Shown piece after piece: positions 10,739 through 22,600 of a stretch of 64,000 bases of DNA; within the stretch, counting starts at the first letter, position 1, and each line of letters begins with the position of its first letter. The notes below the pieces were generated by a model, which did no database searches, was not told the DNA's origin, and worked only from the letters and a program-made list of their open reading frames with translations. The DNA comes from Deuterostichococcus epilithicus (taxonomy: Eukaryota > Chlorophyta > Trebouxiophyceae > Prasiolales > Stichococcaceae), in the NCBI GenBank assembly GCA_033439295.1, contig JAVTLE010000013.1:1550001-1614000 (forward strand), in the 5' to 3' direction. A program made the translations under genes and the position numbers.

Positions 10739-12535
10739 TCATATGTTGGTCAGCTCCTCGCTCTTCTCCTTGGCTAGTGTCTCCACCTGCTTGACGTAGT
10801 CGTCCGTCAGCTCCTGGATGGTCGTCTCCAAATTCGCCGCGCCGTCCTCCGACATGTCGCCATCCTTCTTCAGCTTCCCGATCTGTGCAGCGGCAAATGC
10901 ACTTTTCCGGTGTCTGCCTGTGCCCGGCACTCGTCGAGAGACAGTCACAGGTGTGTTGACACGTCAGCAGCCGTGACAAGGTCCGGTCAGATGATCGCTG
11001 TACAGCCCACCTGCTTGATGGAGTCCCGCCGCACATTGCGGATGGCTACCTTGCCATCCTCGCTGAGCTTCGAGACTGTCTTCGCCATCTCCTTCCTGCG
11101 CTCCTGTGGTTTCAGGAGCGAGACGTTCATCCCCTCCCCTATACCGCAAACGTTGCTGCATTGCTGCCACGCCGCTGTCCCTGCTAGTCGTGCCCACCGC
11201 TGCCAGTCCGATTGGCTCCGCACGATAGCCGCTGTCATGGCGCTAAGCCTTCGAGACTGCTCCCGCTGCCATAAACCATATTGCTGGCTGCCGCAGCCGG
11301 CTGCGCCGCCGATGCCGTGGCATTGGTCCAATCCATGTCCAGCAGCACAACTTCAACTCTTTGCAGGCAGCCCTCCCGAGCGTGCAAAGCGCTTACCGCT
11401 GTGAGTGGCGGGATGTTGATGCGGATGATCTTGCCATCATTGCTGGGCGTTATGCCCAGGTCGGATTTGAGGATCGCCTTCTCGATGTTGGGCATCGCTG
11501 AGATGTCGTACGGCTGCACGACGAGCGACTGGGCGTCGGGCGCCGAAATGCCCGCGATGGTGCGCAGCGGGCTGATGGCGCCATAGTAGTCCACCTGCCG
11601 AGCGGTGTTGAAGGTCTCGTTAGGACATCAACGAGACCCGCCTCGCTACACGCGCCCTTCCCACGCCCAGATTCAGACCAACGGCATCACACAGCACTGA
11701 AAGGACCGCAAGCGGTCGAGGAGGGATCGTCTCACAACATGCCTGACCATTGAGCTTTCCAAGGGACCCGACGCGGACCTCAATCCGGTCCAGCATGCCG
11801 GGGTTGGCGCGCCCCGTGCGGACTGTGCTGAAGCTGCGCTTGACTGCCTCAAACGACTTGTCCATCTTCTCCATCTGCACATCGATGGACTTCGCCCGCT
11901 CGAGCTGCTGCATGAGTATGCAAGCCCTGGCGATCCATGCATGATTCAAGCCGCGACGAGCATGCTCACCGCCTGCTCCTCGATGTTTGCGCCGGCATCG
12001 CTGTCCACCGTCTTTTCGACGGCCAGGACCCGAACGCAGCCATGCCTCCTGCGCACGAAGGATCCCTGCTGCAGCATCACCCGTCCAGCATGACATCGTT
12101 TGCTGCTTTGAAGGTGCGCAAATGTGACATGTCACGGCAATGGCACACCTGGAGGCCAACGATCGTTGTGAGCGTCCAAGAGACTGTGTGCGGAAGGTCT
12201 GGTTGCTGCAAGCAGCGTTCCAGCTGGATCGGATGCTGCGGACTGCAGCAGAGCTGCGTGCATGACAGTGCCGGCAGCGTGTGTAAGCGGCTGTCGAGGC
12301 GCCAGAATGGGCCAAAGCTGTGTCCATGATGTCGGATGCGTTTTGTGTGGCGCTGGGCGACCCAATCTTGGTTTGGTACACAAGCGAGTGTGTTCGCATC
12401 GCAGATCCACGAGCCGGGACGCTTCAACAGCAACGACGGTTTCCCAATCTCCACCGAAGTGCCTCCGAGGCCAGTCTCCAGTTGCAACGCTGAACGTGAA
12501 ACGCTAGACGTTGCGTTGCAAAGCAGGCGCTTCAT
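10739..12535 (-). CDS. FRR: Plastid ribosome recycling factor (RRF)
   Basis: Releases 70S-type ribosomes from mRNA after termination together with EF-G; in algae the organellar form acts in the chloroplast. Minus-strand exons read [26 protein letters not shown] then [56 protein letters not shown] then [24 protein letters not shown] then [13 protein letters not shown], and [17 protein letters not shown] to [10 protein letters not shown] with TGA at 10739-10741. This is the whole family length and the invariant RTGRA and NVRRD motifs are present. The first exon starts at ATG 12535 ([17 protein letters not shown]), a plausible transit peptide. Its 3' splice point is not certain. The gene is head to head with COX5C. 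Confidence 0.9.
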
Positions 12536-12585
12536 TCTTGGAGGCGCCAGTCCTTGCCTGCGGCTCGGGGTCCCACTCGCCTGAA

Positions 12586-12999
12586 ATGTCGGGCAACGCC
12601 ATTCAGGCCGTGAAGCAATTCACGGCGACAGGCGTGGCCAGCAGGACTTCATTGGTGAAGGAGATCACCATTGGCATCACGCTGGGCATCGCAGCCGGCC
12701 TCACATGGAAGGTGTGCAATCGATGCTGCAACCCTTACAACGACTGTCAGGACATCCACAGCCAACTCGTGCCGTGTGCTCATATTCGACCTCCCACTGC
12801 AGACATGGCACTGGAATGAGAAGCGGAAGATCGCAGAGTACTATGACACACTCGAGGAGATCAACAAGCAGAAAGGTGCGGAAGGGTGCATGGCGGTCGT
12901 CACCATGGCTGGCATGCTGCGCTGCGGGGGTGCCCGGACAATACCTGCCCGACTTCTGAAAGGTTCTCCATCTCTGACGCAGCTGCAGGAGGCGAGTGA
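12586..12999 (+). CDS. COX5C: Cytochrome c oxidase subunit 5c
   Basis: Small nuclear-encoded subunit of mitochondrial complex IV, of the plant type. Exons 12586-12711, 12803-12875 and 12989-12999 give 69 codons plus TGA. The protein is MSGNAIQAVKQF, then SLVKEITIGITLGIAAGL (membrane helix), WKTWHWNEKRKIAEYYDTL and EEINKQKGGE. The pattern V-K-E-x-x-I-G-x-x-L-G, W-K-x-x-H-W-N-E and the length (usually about 64) match plant COX5C. There is no cleavable presequence, as in the family. The last coding exon has only three codons and a stop. A TGTAA-like signal lies near 13197, about 200 bp past the stop. Confidence 0.93.
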
Positions 13000-13274
13000 T
13001 GATTGGGGGATGTGCCGCGACTTGGGGGTTCTAGGGATGGGGGCGTGAGGCGCCAGAGAAGGCGCCGTGCCGCGCATCACACTGTCAGGAGACGCCGCAG
13101 GAGGCATGCTGGACCTCCTAGCACGACAGACAGGGACAGCTGCACGCAATGCTGCAGCATCTCATGCTGTGAGTCGGGTTCCAACGACTTCGAGCTTGTA
13201 ATAGGTCGTCATGCCACTCAACGCTTCCCCAGCTTACACCGCCCTCGAGCTCCCCAGCTTTGCACCACACCACC

Positions 13275-16200
13275 TCAATCGAAGTAAGTCTTGAATGATC
13301 CACTCAGCAGCAGCCGGCCGGGTAAGTCGCCAGCCGTTGGCGCGAGGCACACCAGTGTGCGCTCTGCCAGCTCAACGTCCTTCACATACAGAAAGCCGGC
13401 AATGTTGGAGGACGCCAGCTCCGCCTCGCCCCGCGCGTGCGAGACTGCCAGCAGCGTATGCAGCAGCGTCATGCTGACGGGCACCTGCGACGGTCGCAGC
13501 GGGTCCGCGATGGACGTGCTGCCTGCACACCGCGGGACAGGACGGTGCTCAAGCCTTCGTTCTGCAGTAAGGGTGCGTAGGCAGTGTGCGACTCGTAGAG
13601 CAGAGGCGCAGACGACCTGCGCGGGGGTACTTTGGTACTTGCAGGACGCGGCATGCACATGAGCTGGCAACATGGTCCGCTGGTCCCATTCCGCAGCAGC
13701 AGAAAATTGCCGTGCCAAACTTACCGATGGGCAGCGCGGTGGTGGGGGCACGCAGCCCGCTGCCGATGCGGTAGATGGACACCTCGTCGAACTTGAGGCG
13801 CAGGATGTGCGGGCTGAGGTCGCCGCGCGGGCCGTAAAAGTAGTCCCGCACCCGCTGCGTGCGCGTTTCCTGCGTCCGGTATTTGATAGAGTATGAGTTG
13901 TCCTACAATTTTGTTGATTGGCTCTGCATCCAGACGGGGCTGCACTACCAGGGGCCTTGCAGGCAAAACTGCAGGGCAACAGCAGCAGCGCCAGCATTCG
14001 TGCCACTGCGCCGCTGCATGTGCCGGGCACAGCCGGCGTGGACTCGCCTTGCGCATCTGCGAGGGGCGGGTGACGACGCCGCCAGACTTGTTCAGCTTCA
14101 CCACCCGCACGTCAGGCCCGCCTCTCTGCGCATCACCACACCTGTCGCCTGAGACAGGTTCGAGGATGCAAGCTGGATGTGATCGCATGTGACCAGGCAG
14201 TGCAGGAGCCATCTCTGAGTTGGAGCAATTTACAGGCTATGGTCGCAGCAGTGTCTGGCCAGCCGTACCCGCTGCTTGAAGTTGCTCTGCAGCTGATTGA
14301 ACAGTCTGTCGTCCCCCAACACCACCACTGTATCCACCTGCACAGTATGGCTCAGATTTGTGGGCCACGTGGGAAGTTTCAGCACCACAGCAGTGGCCCT
14401 GACCCAGTGCCATCGGCAGGAGCGAAGCAACGGACGCTGAAGATACCAAAGCCATGCTCGCCTGGAGCGCCTGAATGGAATGCAGCAACAGCTCATAGCC
14501 AAGGCCGTCCACCCAGCCCATGGTGTTGACGATCAGGCCCGCAGCATTTGCCTGCGTCGTCACATGCCAGTGCAGGGTATCACCACACCATTGCAGGTGA
14601 TCGCTTTCAGGTATGCATGTGCTCGAAATCACTAATGACAGTCGTGCCAGGAGATTTGATGCCAGAACTTCATGTGTCGCACCTCCGGACTGGCCGCAGC
14701 TCGAGCATTGAGCATGCTGCCCATGTGCGTCACCAGACTGCGGTACAGTGTCTGCACCAATGAGATGGCCGTTGGGAAAGGTCAGCAGTCAATTTCTGCC
14801 AGCCCTACTTGACAGCACGGTTTGCAAGCAATTCATCATATGCCATTGGCAGCGCGAGAATGATCGAAGCAAGGCCGGGAGGCTGCAGCAAGATTGGAAA
14901 GCGACGTTGCCCAACTATTAACAAGTCGGTCTCCCTCATGAGCAGCCTCACGTCATTGTCAGACGGCGTGATGTGCCCAAAGTAGTACACAAGAGGCACC
15001 TCCACCGCAAGGCCCTCCTCGATGTCGATCGGCACCTCGCACGGCGTCGCGCAGATGCTGCCCGGCGGCGTGAGGCTGCCCTGCCCTGCGCCGCAGGACG
15101 CAGTCACGAATTGCAGCCTGACATTGGAGCCTGCTTCGGTATGCCTCCATGTGGCGCCAGTGATACCGCGCAGCGCCAGTGCAATCGCACAGGGGGCCAA
15201 AGGCAGCTGCTGCAGCTCTGCCGGCATTCGAAGGCAATGGTCCAAGGTTTCTGGTTTCGCTGGCTGATTCGCTGGCTGCTGAGTCAATTGGGCCCGCACC
15301 TATGTCCAGGTCTACCACGACAGGCACACTGCCCTGCCGCACCGCGTAGTTGGTCAGTATCTTGGACAGCGTGCTCTTGCCCGAGTCCGTGGGCCCCACC
15401 ACCTGCAGGGCACGTGAAGTGCCCTCGAAGTGCCGACCACCAGACACTTCGCCCTGGTGCACGTGCGCAGCAGGAGGCCTCATCCTGCAGGTGCAGGAAA
15501 AAGGCCGTGCTTGGGATTGGCGATGCAAGCTACCCCACCATGAGCCGGGGGCCGGGCGCGCCGGACTTGAGCGCCTGCTCCCGCTGCATGTGCAACGCGT
15601 AGTGCGTGTTGAGGTAGAAGTTCATTGGCGTCTCGTCGGCCTCATACCTGCAAGGAAGCAAGAATCGCCAAGGATCATGGTTGTGCCGACTGTCGGTCAG
15701 GCCACTCAGGGCTGCCCTTGCGCCTTAGCGCTGCATTGGAGTATGCCTTCACATTCAAAAAATTGCAGAGTCAGAACCCACATGAGGTCGACCGCGGTCG
15801 CGATGGGGTAGTCGTCGGTGAAGATGTCCACCGTGCACCCCTTCCATGTGAAGATCTGCGCACGCCACGGGGCGTCACGCGGATGCGGTCTGCAAGCGGC
15901 GCTGCATCCGCAATGCATGTGTGGCGCAAATCCACATGTGGGGTGCTCCATGGCGGTCTGCACTCACTCACCGCGACCTTCTGCCCACGCAGTGAGACCG
16001 GCTGGCCGACGATCAGCGACGTGCCAAAGATCTCCGCTTCGCCTGATTGGAGCTGCGGCAGCAATCAGCACTCGGTGATGTGGCTCCTGCATCAGAGCGT
16101 GCAACCGACCAGTGCAATGCATCAACAGACGAACGCAGCATCGAGCCAAGTATTTCTGCACAGCTCACCACGGCGGACACGGCATGCTCCGGCTGCACCT

Positions 16201-16375
16201 CAATGCGCAGCTCACACGCCTGCAGTAGGAGCGGCGACAGCGTCAGAGGCTACACGTCATCGTGCATGCGCGCGGAGGTACATGGCAGCCGCACGAGTGA
16301 GCTGAAGGAACTTGCCTCTCCCAGGGTGTAGGTGCGCCTGTCGCTGGTGTCACTGGGCTCGGCGTTCAGACTCAT
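13275..16375 (-). CDS. CLP1: CLP1 RNA 5'-kinase / pre-mRNA cleavage factor subunit
   Basis: Component of the mRNA 3'-end cleavage machinery (CFIIm/CFIA with PCF11), and in some lineages a polynucleotide 5'-OH kinase in tRNA splicing; nuclear. Minus-strand exons in order: [86 protein letters not shown]; Walker [101 protein letters not shown]; and a C-terminal [20 protein letters not shown] to KTYFD with TGA at 13275-13277. All three CLP1 domains are represented. The start is ATG 16375-16373. The first intron begins with GCAAGT rather than GT. Confidence 0.9.
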
Positions 16376-17403
16376 TGCCGCCGCAGTCAGCTGCCCACGT
16401 TTCGATCAGCAGCCGATGGCAGAGATACTAACTGAGCTTCTGTGATGTCACAACAGCTCTGCCCCTGCGTCCTCGGTGTGTGACGAGCAACGCTTGGCTG
16501 TGGCCCAACAGCAGCAGGTGCGACAAACGCCCGACACAAGTGAAAGCCGAGGTGAGTGCCGCATTCCCCGACAAGGCTGATGATGGTCACGCTCTGGAAG
16601 AATGCTGTGTGGCCGCCTGCGACGACGAAATGTACATACGTCGGGGCCCTTCGAGTGACCCGTCAAGCCATCGTCAGCATGCGCTGGGAAATTGCAGCAA
16701 AAGGTCCACTTGATACAATCCCGACGCGAGCTTGTTGTTTACCTCGGAGGATTGTGACAAACACACTTGCATCTGCAAGACACTGTTGCAGGGCTCCCCT
16801 TGCCGCTGCCGAGGCACCCCTTTTGTCGATGAATATGTTTTGAACAGTTGAAAGGCGGATTGATCCATAAAGATGGCCGCATCGCGGCCATTTGGCCTGA
16901 AACACTGTCTGGAAAACGCGGAAGTGGCTTCGCGTCTTGTCTGCAGCCGCAGCTTTGTTGGCGGGGCTGGACACCAATCGCGAGCGATCAGAGCGGCCGG
17001 CGCGCAGTGCTTGCAGCGCCGGAGGCCTGTGCACCGCGGGCTGCTCGTCGTAAACCAATCTAGTGGCGTCAGCAACTTGCGGGTTGAGAGCCGAGGCCTG
17101 ACGTTCTCGCTGCCAGCCGATCATGCACAAGTACGGTCTTTCACCTCCAATTCAGCCCCTGACCTCTTCCGTTGCACCGTCGTCGCACACTGCAGCCGTG
17201 CATCCTCGAACGCATGACGCTTCACCACTCCCACTAACTCCGCTTAGGACGAAGTTGCCCGCTTAGCGGCAAGCGCGGCGGCATGCCGTGGCATACTAGA
17301 AACTCGGCCTGAATCGGCTTTGCATTTGAAGACATCGTAACAAGAACACTTTAAGCACACTTTCGGCGATGTGAAACTTACAAAGTTGTGCATCTGGACG
17401 CAG
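16376..17403. other. Divergent 5' region of CLP1 and ARC6
   Basis: Holds the CLP1 promoter and the unresolved 5' end of ARC6. An ATG at 17123 opens a frame with a Ser/Pro/Thr-rich transit-like peptide (MHKYGLSPPIQPLTSSV), but I could not find a donor joining it to the first certain ARC6 exon. Nothing else is supported. Confidence 0.4.
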
Positions 17404-20400
17404 CTGCTGGGGCTGCGCGGGCGTGAGGTGTGGCTGGACAGCCAGGTGCAGGGCGCGTACTCGGAGCTCAAGGCTGCGCCGCTGGAGGAAGGTTACAGTG
17501 AGCGAGCCGCGGCCGGCCGGGCCCAGCTGCTGGAGGAGGCGCGAAGGGCGGTGTTGCAAGTGCGCGGCCGGCCGCCGCACGGCACCGCCAAGTCGCTGAT
17601 CGTGGCATGGGACGCGCTGCCTGGCGCGCTGTGCCTGCTGCGGGAGGTGTGGACTCAAACCTGCTGTCCTTCGAGGGGGACCCGTGGGTGTCAGTGTGGC
17701 ATCTTCGCACAATCAAGCGCGCTTGCAGCGGCGAGCACTTGACGGTGCTGCGGGTCAGAGCCCTCATGCGGTGCAACCTGTCGCCTGTTTCCCGGATGCC
17801 GCCTGAAGCCAGCCAGCCTCCAGGCCGGAGGCTCGCTGCGCCCGCTGCTGCAGCCTTCCCTCCTGAACTTGTCTGGGCTCAGTCCTGTCGGCCACCAGCC
17901 GCATGATGCACATGCACGGCAGGTGGGGGAGCATGAGGCTGTGCTCGAGTTGGGCGGGCGGCTGCTGGACACGTGGGAGTCGCGGCAGCTGCGGCGTGAC
18001 ATCCTGCTGTCCATGGCGCTCGCGCACTGCGGCCTCGCCGCCCGCGCCCTCGACCGCGCCGCCCCTGTGCGTCAATACTCCCCCCTCTCCCTTCCCGCTT
18101 ATGGGCCGCACATCGTTGTGCTGGGCAGCGGCAGCCGCTGCCGCGTCGCCGCGCCTCGCCGCGGTATCTTCTGGAAGGAGCTGGCGCGTCTGATGTGGCT
18201 CTCTGCACGTGCTATCTTGCTGCAGCGATGTCTGGATGCTCCTCGTGGGCAGCCGCTCTGGAGCGAGATAAGAGCGCACCTCCTGCACCACAATGTGTTG
18301 CCCAATGCAGGGTCATCAGGTCCGCAGTTGCTGGTTCTGCGCAGGCGCTGGCGGGCGCCCGTCTGGAGGAGGCGGCAGGGCTGCTGTCGGGTGCGGGGTC
18401 GCCGCCACTGGCGCCCAGGCTGCAGAGCAACATTGCCCGCGCGCTCGCCGACTTGCGGCCCGCCTGCGTGCTCGACCAGCTGCAGGTGCACAGCTCAGTC
18501 TTCCTTCATCCTCCTGCCAACATTCATGAAACCTTCCTCTTCGGAGCACAGCTGCTCACCTGGCTCCCTGTGCCTGCTGGCACTGCTGGTACCTGTGAGT
18601 GGCCACATCGTCCTGTGTGCTCGCAGCAGCGACGACACCCAGTGCCGCACCACAGAGGCCTATCCGGACTGCGCGAGGTTGACCACACAGTCTGCGTTGT
18701 GACCCACAGCTGCCGCTGGAGGAGGAGTATGCCGCGGTGCGGCGGCAGGCGCTTGGCCCGCTGCGCGCTCTGCTGCTGGACGCGCCGCCCGAGGCAGCCG
18801 CCTCCGTCGACGCACAATTCGCACGCACCGCCCTGGAGCGGTGCACGGCGGAGGAGGCGGCCGCCCTCGTCGACTGGCAGGCCGTGTCCGCTGCCGCCGG
18901 CGCGCGGGGCCACCCATGGTGAGTCTGGTGTCTTGTTGTTTCCATTCCCTGCTGTGAGGCTGTTGCCCGCAGCCTGCGCGGCGCTGGCGGTGAAGGCCCC
19001 CTCTGACGATGCATCGCATGGCTGTGCCTGCTCTGCTGCCGAAGTCTGCAGGTTCTCGTGTCATGTGACCTGTCTTCGCTTCCGCACACCTCAGGGCTAC
19101 CGCGCCGGTGCTGCGGCGGGCGGCGCTCGCGCAGCTGGTTGCCGGCTTCACCAGTCGCCGGCCCAGCCAGATCCGCTCGGCGCGCGTGCTCTATCAGCGC
19201 CTGCAGCATGTACGTCCGCCCATGGCTCTTTGGAGCACGGCTGCTCGGTTGCAACCTGGCTGACCCTGCGCATGGCATATGCTGCAACCAGCATGCCACC
19301 CATGTGCGGCAGGCGCGAAGCCATGCGCCAGTGAACCCTCCTGCCGGCGTCCAGACAACCAGGACATGCACATCAAGGACTGCCATGGGGCGGCTGATCT
19401 GGCCGTGGCTCTTGAAATCCGTGGCCTAATATTCAGACACAACACCTGTCGCTGTGTGCAGGAGGGTGACGTGGCGGCGGAGCTGGTGGTGGCCCACGTG
19501 CTGCTGGGCGCGCCGGAGGCCGCCGCCCGNCTGCTNCGCGGCGCCNCCGGCGGCGGCGCCGGCGGCGTTGGCGGGCAGCAGCAGCAGCAGCGGCCGGAGG
19601 CCACCGCAGGCGAGGTGCTGGCATACGTGCGGGGCGCATCGCCAGAGGGGGACGCGGACCTGCTGCCGGGCCTGGTCGCCTTCACCGAGACCTGGCTGGC
19701 ACGGGTGAGCGGCCGCGCAGGCGCCGTGCTGTTTGTTCATGAACCGTGCATCCATTCCCAACAGGATGGGACAGCAGCATCGTGTTGCGTCCGTCTGAGT
19801 CATGTGTTGCGTCCGTCTGAGTCATGTTTTGCGTCCGTCGGACTCATGTGCACGGGAGGATCCCAAGTGGGTGCTGCCTGAGCCGCTGGCAAATTCCCGC
19901 GCCCTGATGATGCAGAGGCGCTAGCCACAGGGTCATGTGCGTGTCCCTCGGGGTGCCTCCGTGGTCCTGGCACCACCGGACAGCTGCTATGTCAGCACCC
20001 CCGCCGCCGCAAATGCATCCAGATTCGACAGCATGGTGGAGCTCCCACAGGCTGGACAGCACTTGGCACAGAGGTCCACCATGTATTCACACACTCAACA
20101 GCCGACAACCGAAGGGTTCTGCCCACCTCCAGTCCACCATTTGTTGAGGGTGTCGCCGCCCGCAGGTGGCGTTTCCTGGCTTCAGGGACGGCGACGGCTG
20201 CGATGCAAGCCTGGTGGCGTACTTTGAGGACGCGCGTGTGACCAGCTGGCTGGCGCTGCACGGGGAGGAGGCGGACTCTCCACTGGCAGCGGCCGCCGCC
20301 TGGGGCCGCGGCCTGGGCTCGCGTATCGCTGCCCTCGTGCCTGTCGCCCGGGTGAACAAACCCTTCTGACATCTCCGCCGCCACCGGGAAGCAGCAGGTC

Positions 20401-21814
20401 CAGAGGCCCGCAACACCGGGCCACTGCTGCGCCTCTGTCGCATGCAAACTACATGGGCTATTGGCGTGGTCACAGAACTCTGGCCGAAATGTGAGTGGAC
20501 TGCACTTTGGGTGTCGCCTCAGCTACTGAGCCATATGCCAACCGCCGAGCTGTATGCTGAGCGCCGCCGCACCGCTCACTGCCTGTCCGTCTGCCGTCCG
20601 CAGACGTGGGGCGGGTCTCGCGAGGTGGTTGGGGCTGGCCGCCGCAGCAGTAGGCAGCGCACCAGGCAGGGCCTCGTGACTCTGGCCGCGACGACCGCCG
20701 CGCTCGCCGGCATCTGCATGCTCAGGCCACGACTCTTTGAGCCCCTCAGGTATGTCTGGTTGCGTGCGATTTGACACTTCGCAAAACGTTGCATCTCCCG
20801 GACACACAGCGGGTCTTCTGGTCCGAGCAGTGCCTGCTTGCATCAGCAGTCAACCGCATGTGCATCGCTCCCTGCAGCCCTGCAATCATGTTCAGCCAAA
20901 GCCGACCCTGGGAACTCTGTGCTGTTGGTGTCGTTGACCGAGACCAAGACCGGCTGCATTGAGCTCGTGACCATGCACGCAGCACGCCGCCGGTCGGCAC
21001 GGCAGCGCCGGGCAGCAGGGGGCGCTCCTGGTGGGGCCGCCGCCGTGACGCCGTCATCAGCCCGCAGGCGGCAAAGCGGGCCATCGAGCACTGGCAGGTG
21101 ATGCAGCGCAGGCGGTGCCGCTCAGCGCGGCAGTCACCAGCATGCTTTCGATTTGGCTGCACCGAAAGCCGCGGCACCCGTCGCTGGTGGCCGTGTCTGC
21201 AGATTGGACAGCCGAGCTCCTGCTGACGACGGGCCCTGGCACCTTGCGACAGGACGCAAAGGCGGCGGCGCTGGGACCGCGGCACCAGACGAACCTGCTG
21301 TCCGGGGTGCTGGCGGAGCCGATGCTGAGCGCGGTGCGACAGCAGGCAGAGAGCGCCGCCGCCAGCGGGTGGTTCTGGACGTACGAGCTCGCTGGCGTCA
21401 AGGTACGGGTGCCGCCAGACACTCCCTCTGCGTGCTGAGGGTGCTGATGGTGCGGTCACACTCGGGTGTGAGGTCCCAGCAGCCGGCGCCTGGCACGGGC
21501 CGTGCTCTGGCCGCCCCTGCTGCTCCTCAGTCTCCCGCTGTTGCGCACTGGACTCTTCAAGATGTCAACGCGACGATCACGGAGCGCAGGTGGAGTCCAT
21601 ACAGCCGGGGCCGCCGCCGGACGCCGCCGACGCAGCCGGCGCAGGCGCCTCGACGGCGCTCGTCATGGCGCGGCTTCAGGAGGCGGCGGACGTCTGGAAC
21701 AATGCCGGCAAGCGCGCCGACAGCTACAGCAGCAGCTACAGGGTGGAGTACTCGCTGGTGCAGCGCTCTAACGGCAGCTGGCGCATCTCCCGGGCGCTCG
21801 TGCTGGGCCGGTGA
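17404..21814 (+). CDS. ARC6: Chloroplast division protein ARC6 (Ftn2/ZipN family)
   Basis: Inner-envelope protein that anchors the stromal FtsZ ring and, through its intermembrane domain, recruits PDV-type partners. The order of parts matches ARC6/PARC6: a degenerate J-like domain (LLGLRGREVWLDSQVQ); PGALCLLREVGEHEAVLELG; helical repeats (RRDILLSMALAHCGLA, RLEEAAGLLSG, PACVLDQLQ); DLLPGLVAFTETWLAR; VAFPGFRDGDG and DSPLAAAAAW; a membrane segment near 20690-20740 (LVTLAATTAALAGICML); then the C-terminal IMS domain (SGWFWTYELAGVK, then ALVMARLQEAADVW and YRVEYSLVQRSNGSWRIS) ending with TGA at 21812-21814. LPGL-x-ETWL followed by FP-x-FRD is closest to ARC6 rather than PARC6. The start and transit peptide are unresolved. 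Three N bases interrupt the exon near 19530-19546. Confidence 0.85.
19530..19546. other. Ambiguous bases in an ARC6 exon
   Basis: N at 19530, 19536 and 19546 within a Gly/Ala-coding GC-rich stretch (positions 19500-19570). The reading frame is open on both sides, so these look like base-call gaps in a homopolymer-like GC tract, not missing sequence of unknown length. Confidence 0.9.
19782..19847. repeat. Three tandem copies of a 22-bp unit
   Basis: Unit GTGTTGCGTCCGTCTGAGTC followed by AT starts at 19782, 19804 and 19826. The first two copies are identical and the third has a few changes. It lies in an ARC6 intron, after the exon ending ETWLAR. Confidence 0.95.
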
Positions 21815-22600
21815 GGGCCCTTGGGGGTGAGACCGGCGCGTCTGATGCGCTCAAGGGGCACTGCTCTGTTACTGCATGGGGGAGACAGGGGGTCGGGATT
21901 CGCTTGTAGGCACTGTTGCAGACAGATTGAAGATGACTGTGGCTGTCAAGTTAGCATCGGGCAACAGCTACAGATATTGACAAACTGCTTCAGGTTGTCC
22001 GTAGTTTGTGTTTTGGTGCGATGCACTTTCATCGGCTTGCTGGTAGTCTCATTGCGAATTCAGTCGGGCTTCCTTGAGCCGGTTTCATTACCCCAACGGA
22101 CCTGATTATTCCTTCAAAGCTGACTCCACACCTGACACATCAATGCTGCTGTTGAAGCACTCCCTGAAAGCTCCGGTCCCTGACTCATCACCGCTGTGAA
22201 AACCTGTTGCTGTTCTCCCGGCGCGCCCTTGGCCTAGATGTGCCTCGAGACTTTGCCCTCACCTGTACGCCATTCGAGTCAACGCAAGGAGCCTGCACGC
22301 CAACGCTGCCTCATGTGATGCCCCAAACGTTACCTCGGTCTTCCTGCGCCGCTCGAAGCCTTTCAACTCTAGTACCTGAACCAGCCCTGAACACAGCCCT
22401 GAACACCAAGCAATGCAGGTGGCTGCACGGCGCTACAGCCTGTGTCCAGCCTCTCGCCAAACAGCGCACCTCACCCCCTGCCAAGCAGCAAGGCGCACGT
22501 AGGGAGGACGATGCAATCGCCGCCTGTATGCCACCGTCTTGGCATGACCATCGCCATCCATGCCAGCGCTCTGGGATCAGACCTCTTTGTGTGCGCCGTC
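21815..22600. other. Convergent intergenic gap
   Basis: Between the ARC6 stop and the stop of the unrecognised - gene. No gene, RNA or repeat was recognised; both 3' UTRs should lie here. Confidence 0.5.

Noticed and set aside
17123-17260. ATG with Ser/Pro-rich transit-like peptide as ARC6 exon 1
   Set aside because: Attractive, but its frame ends at a stop before any usable GT or GC donor, so I did not join it.
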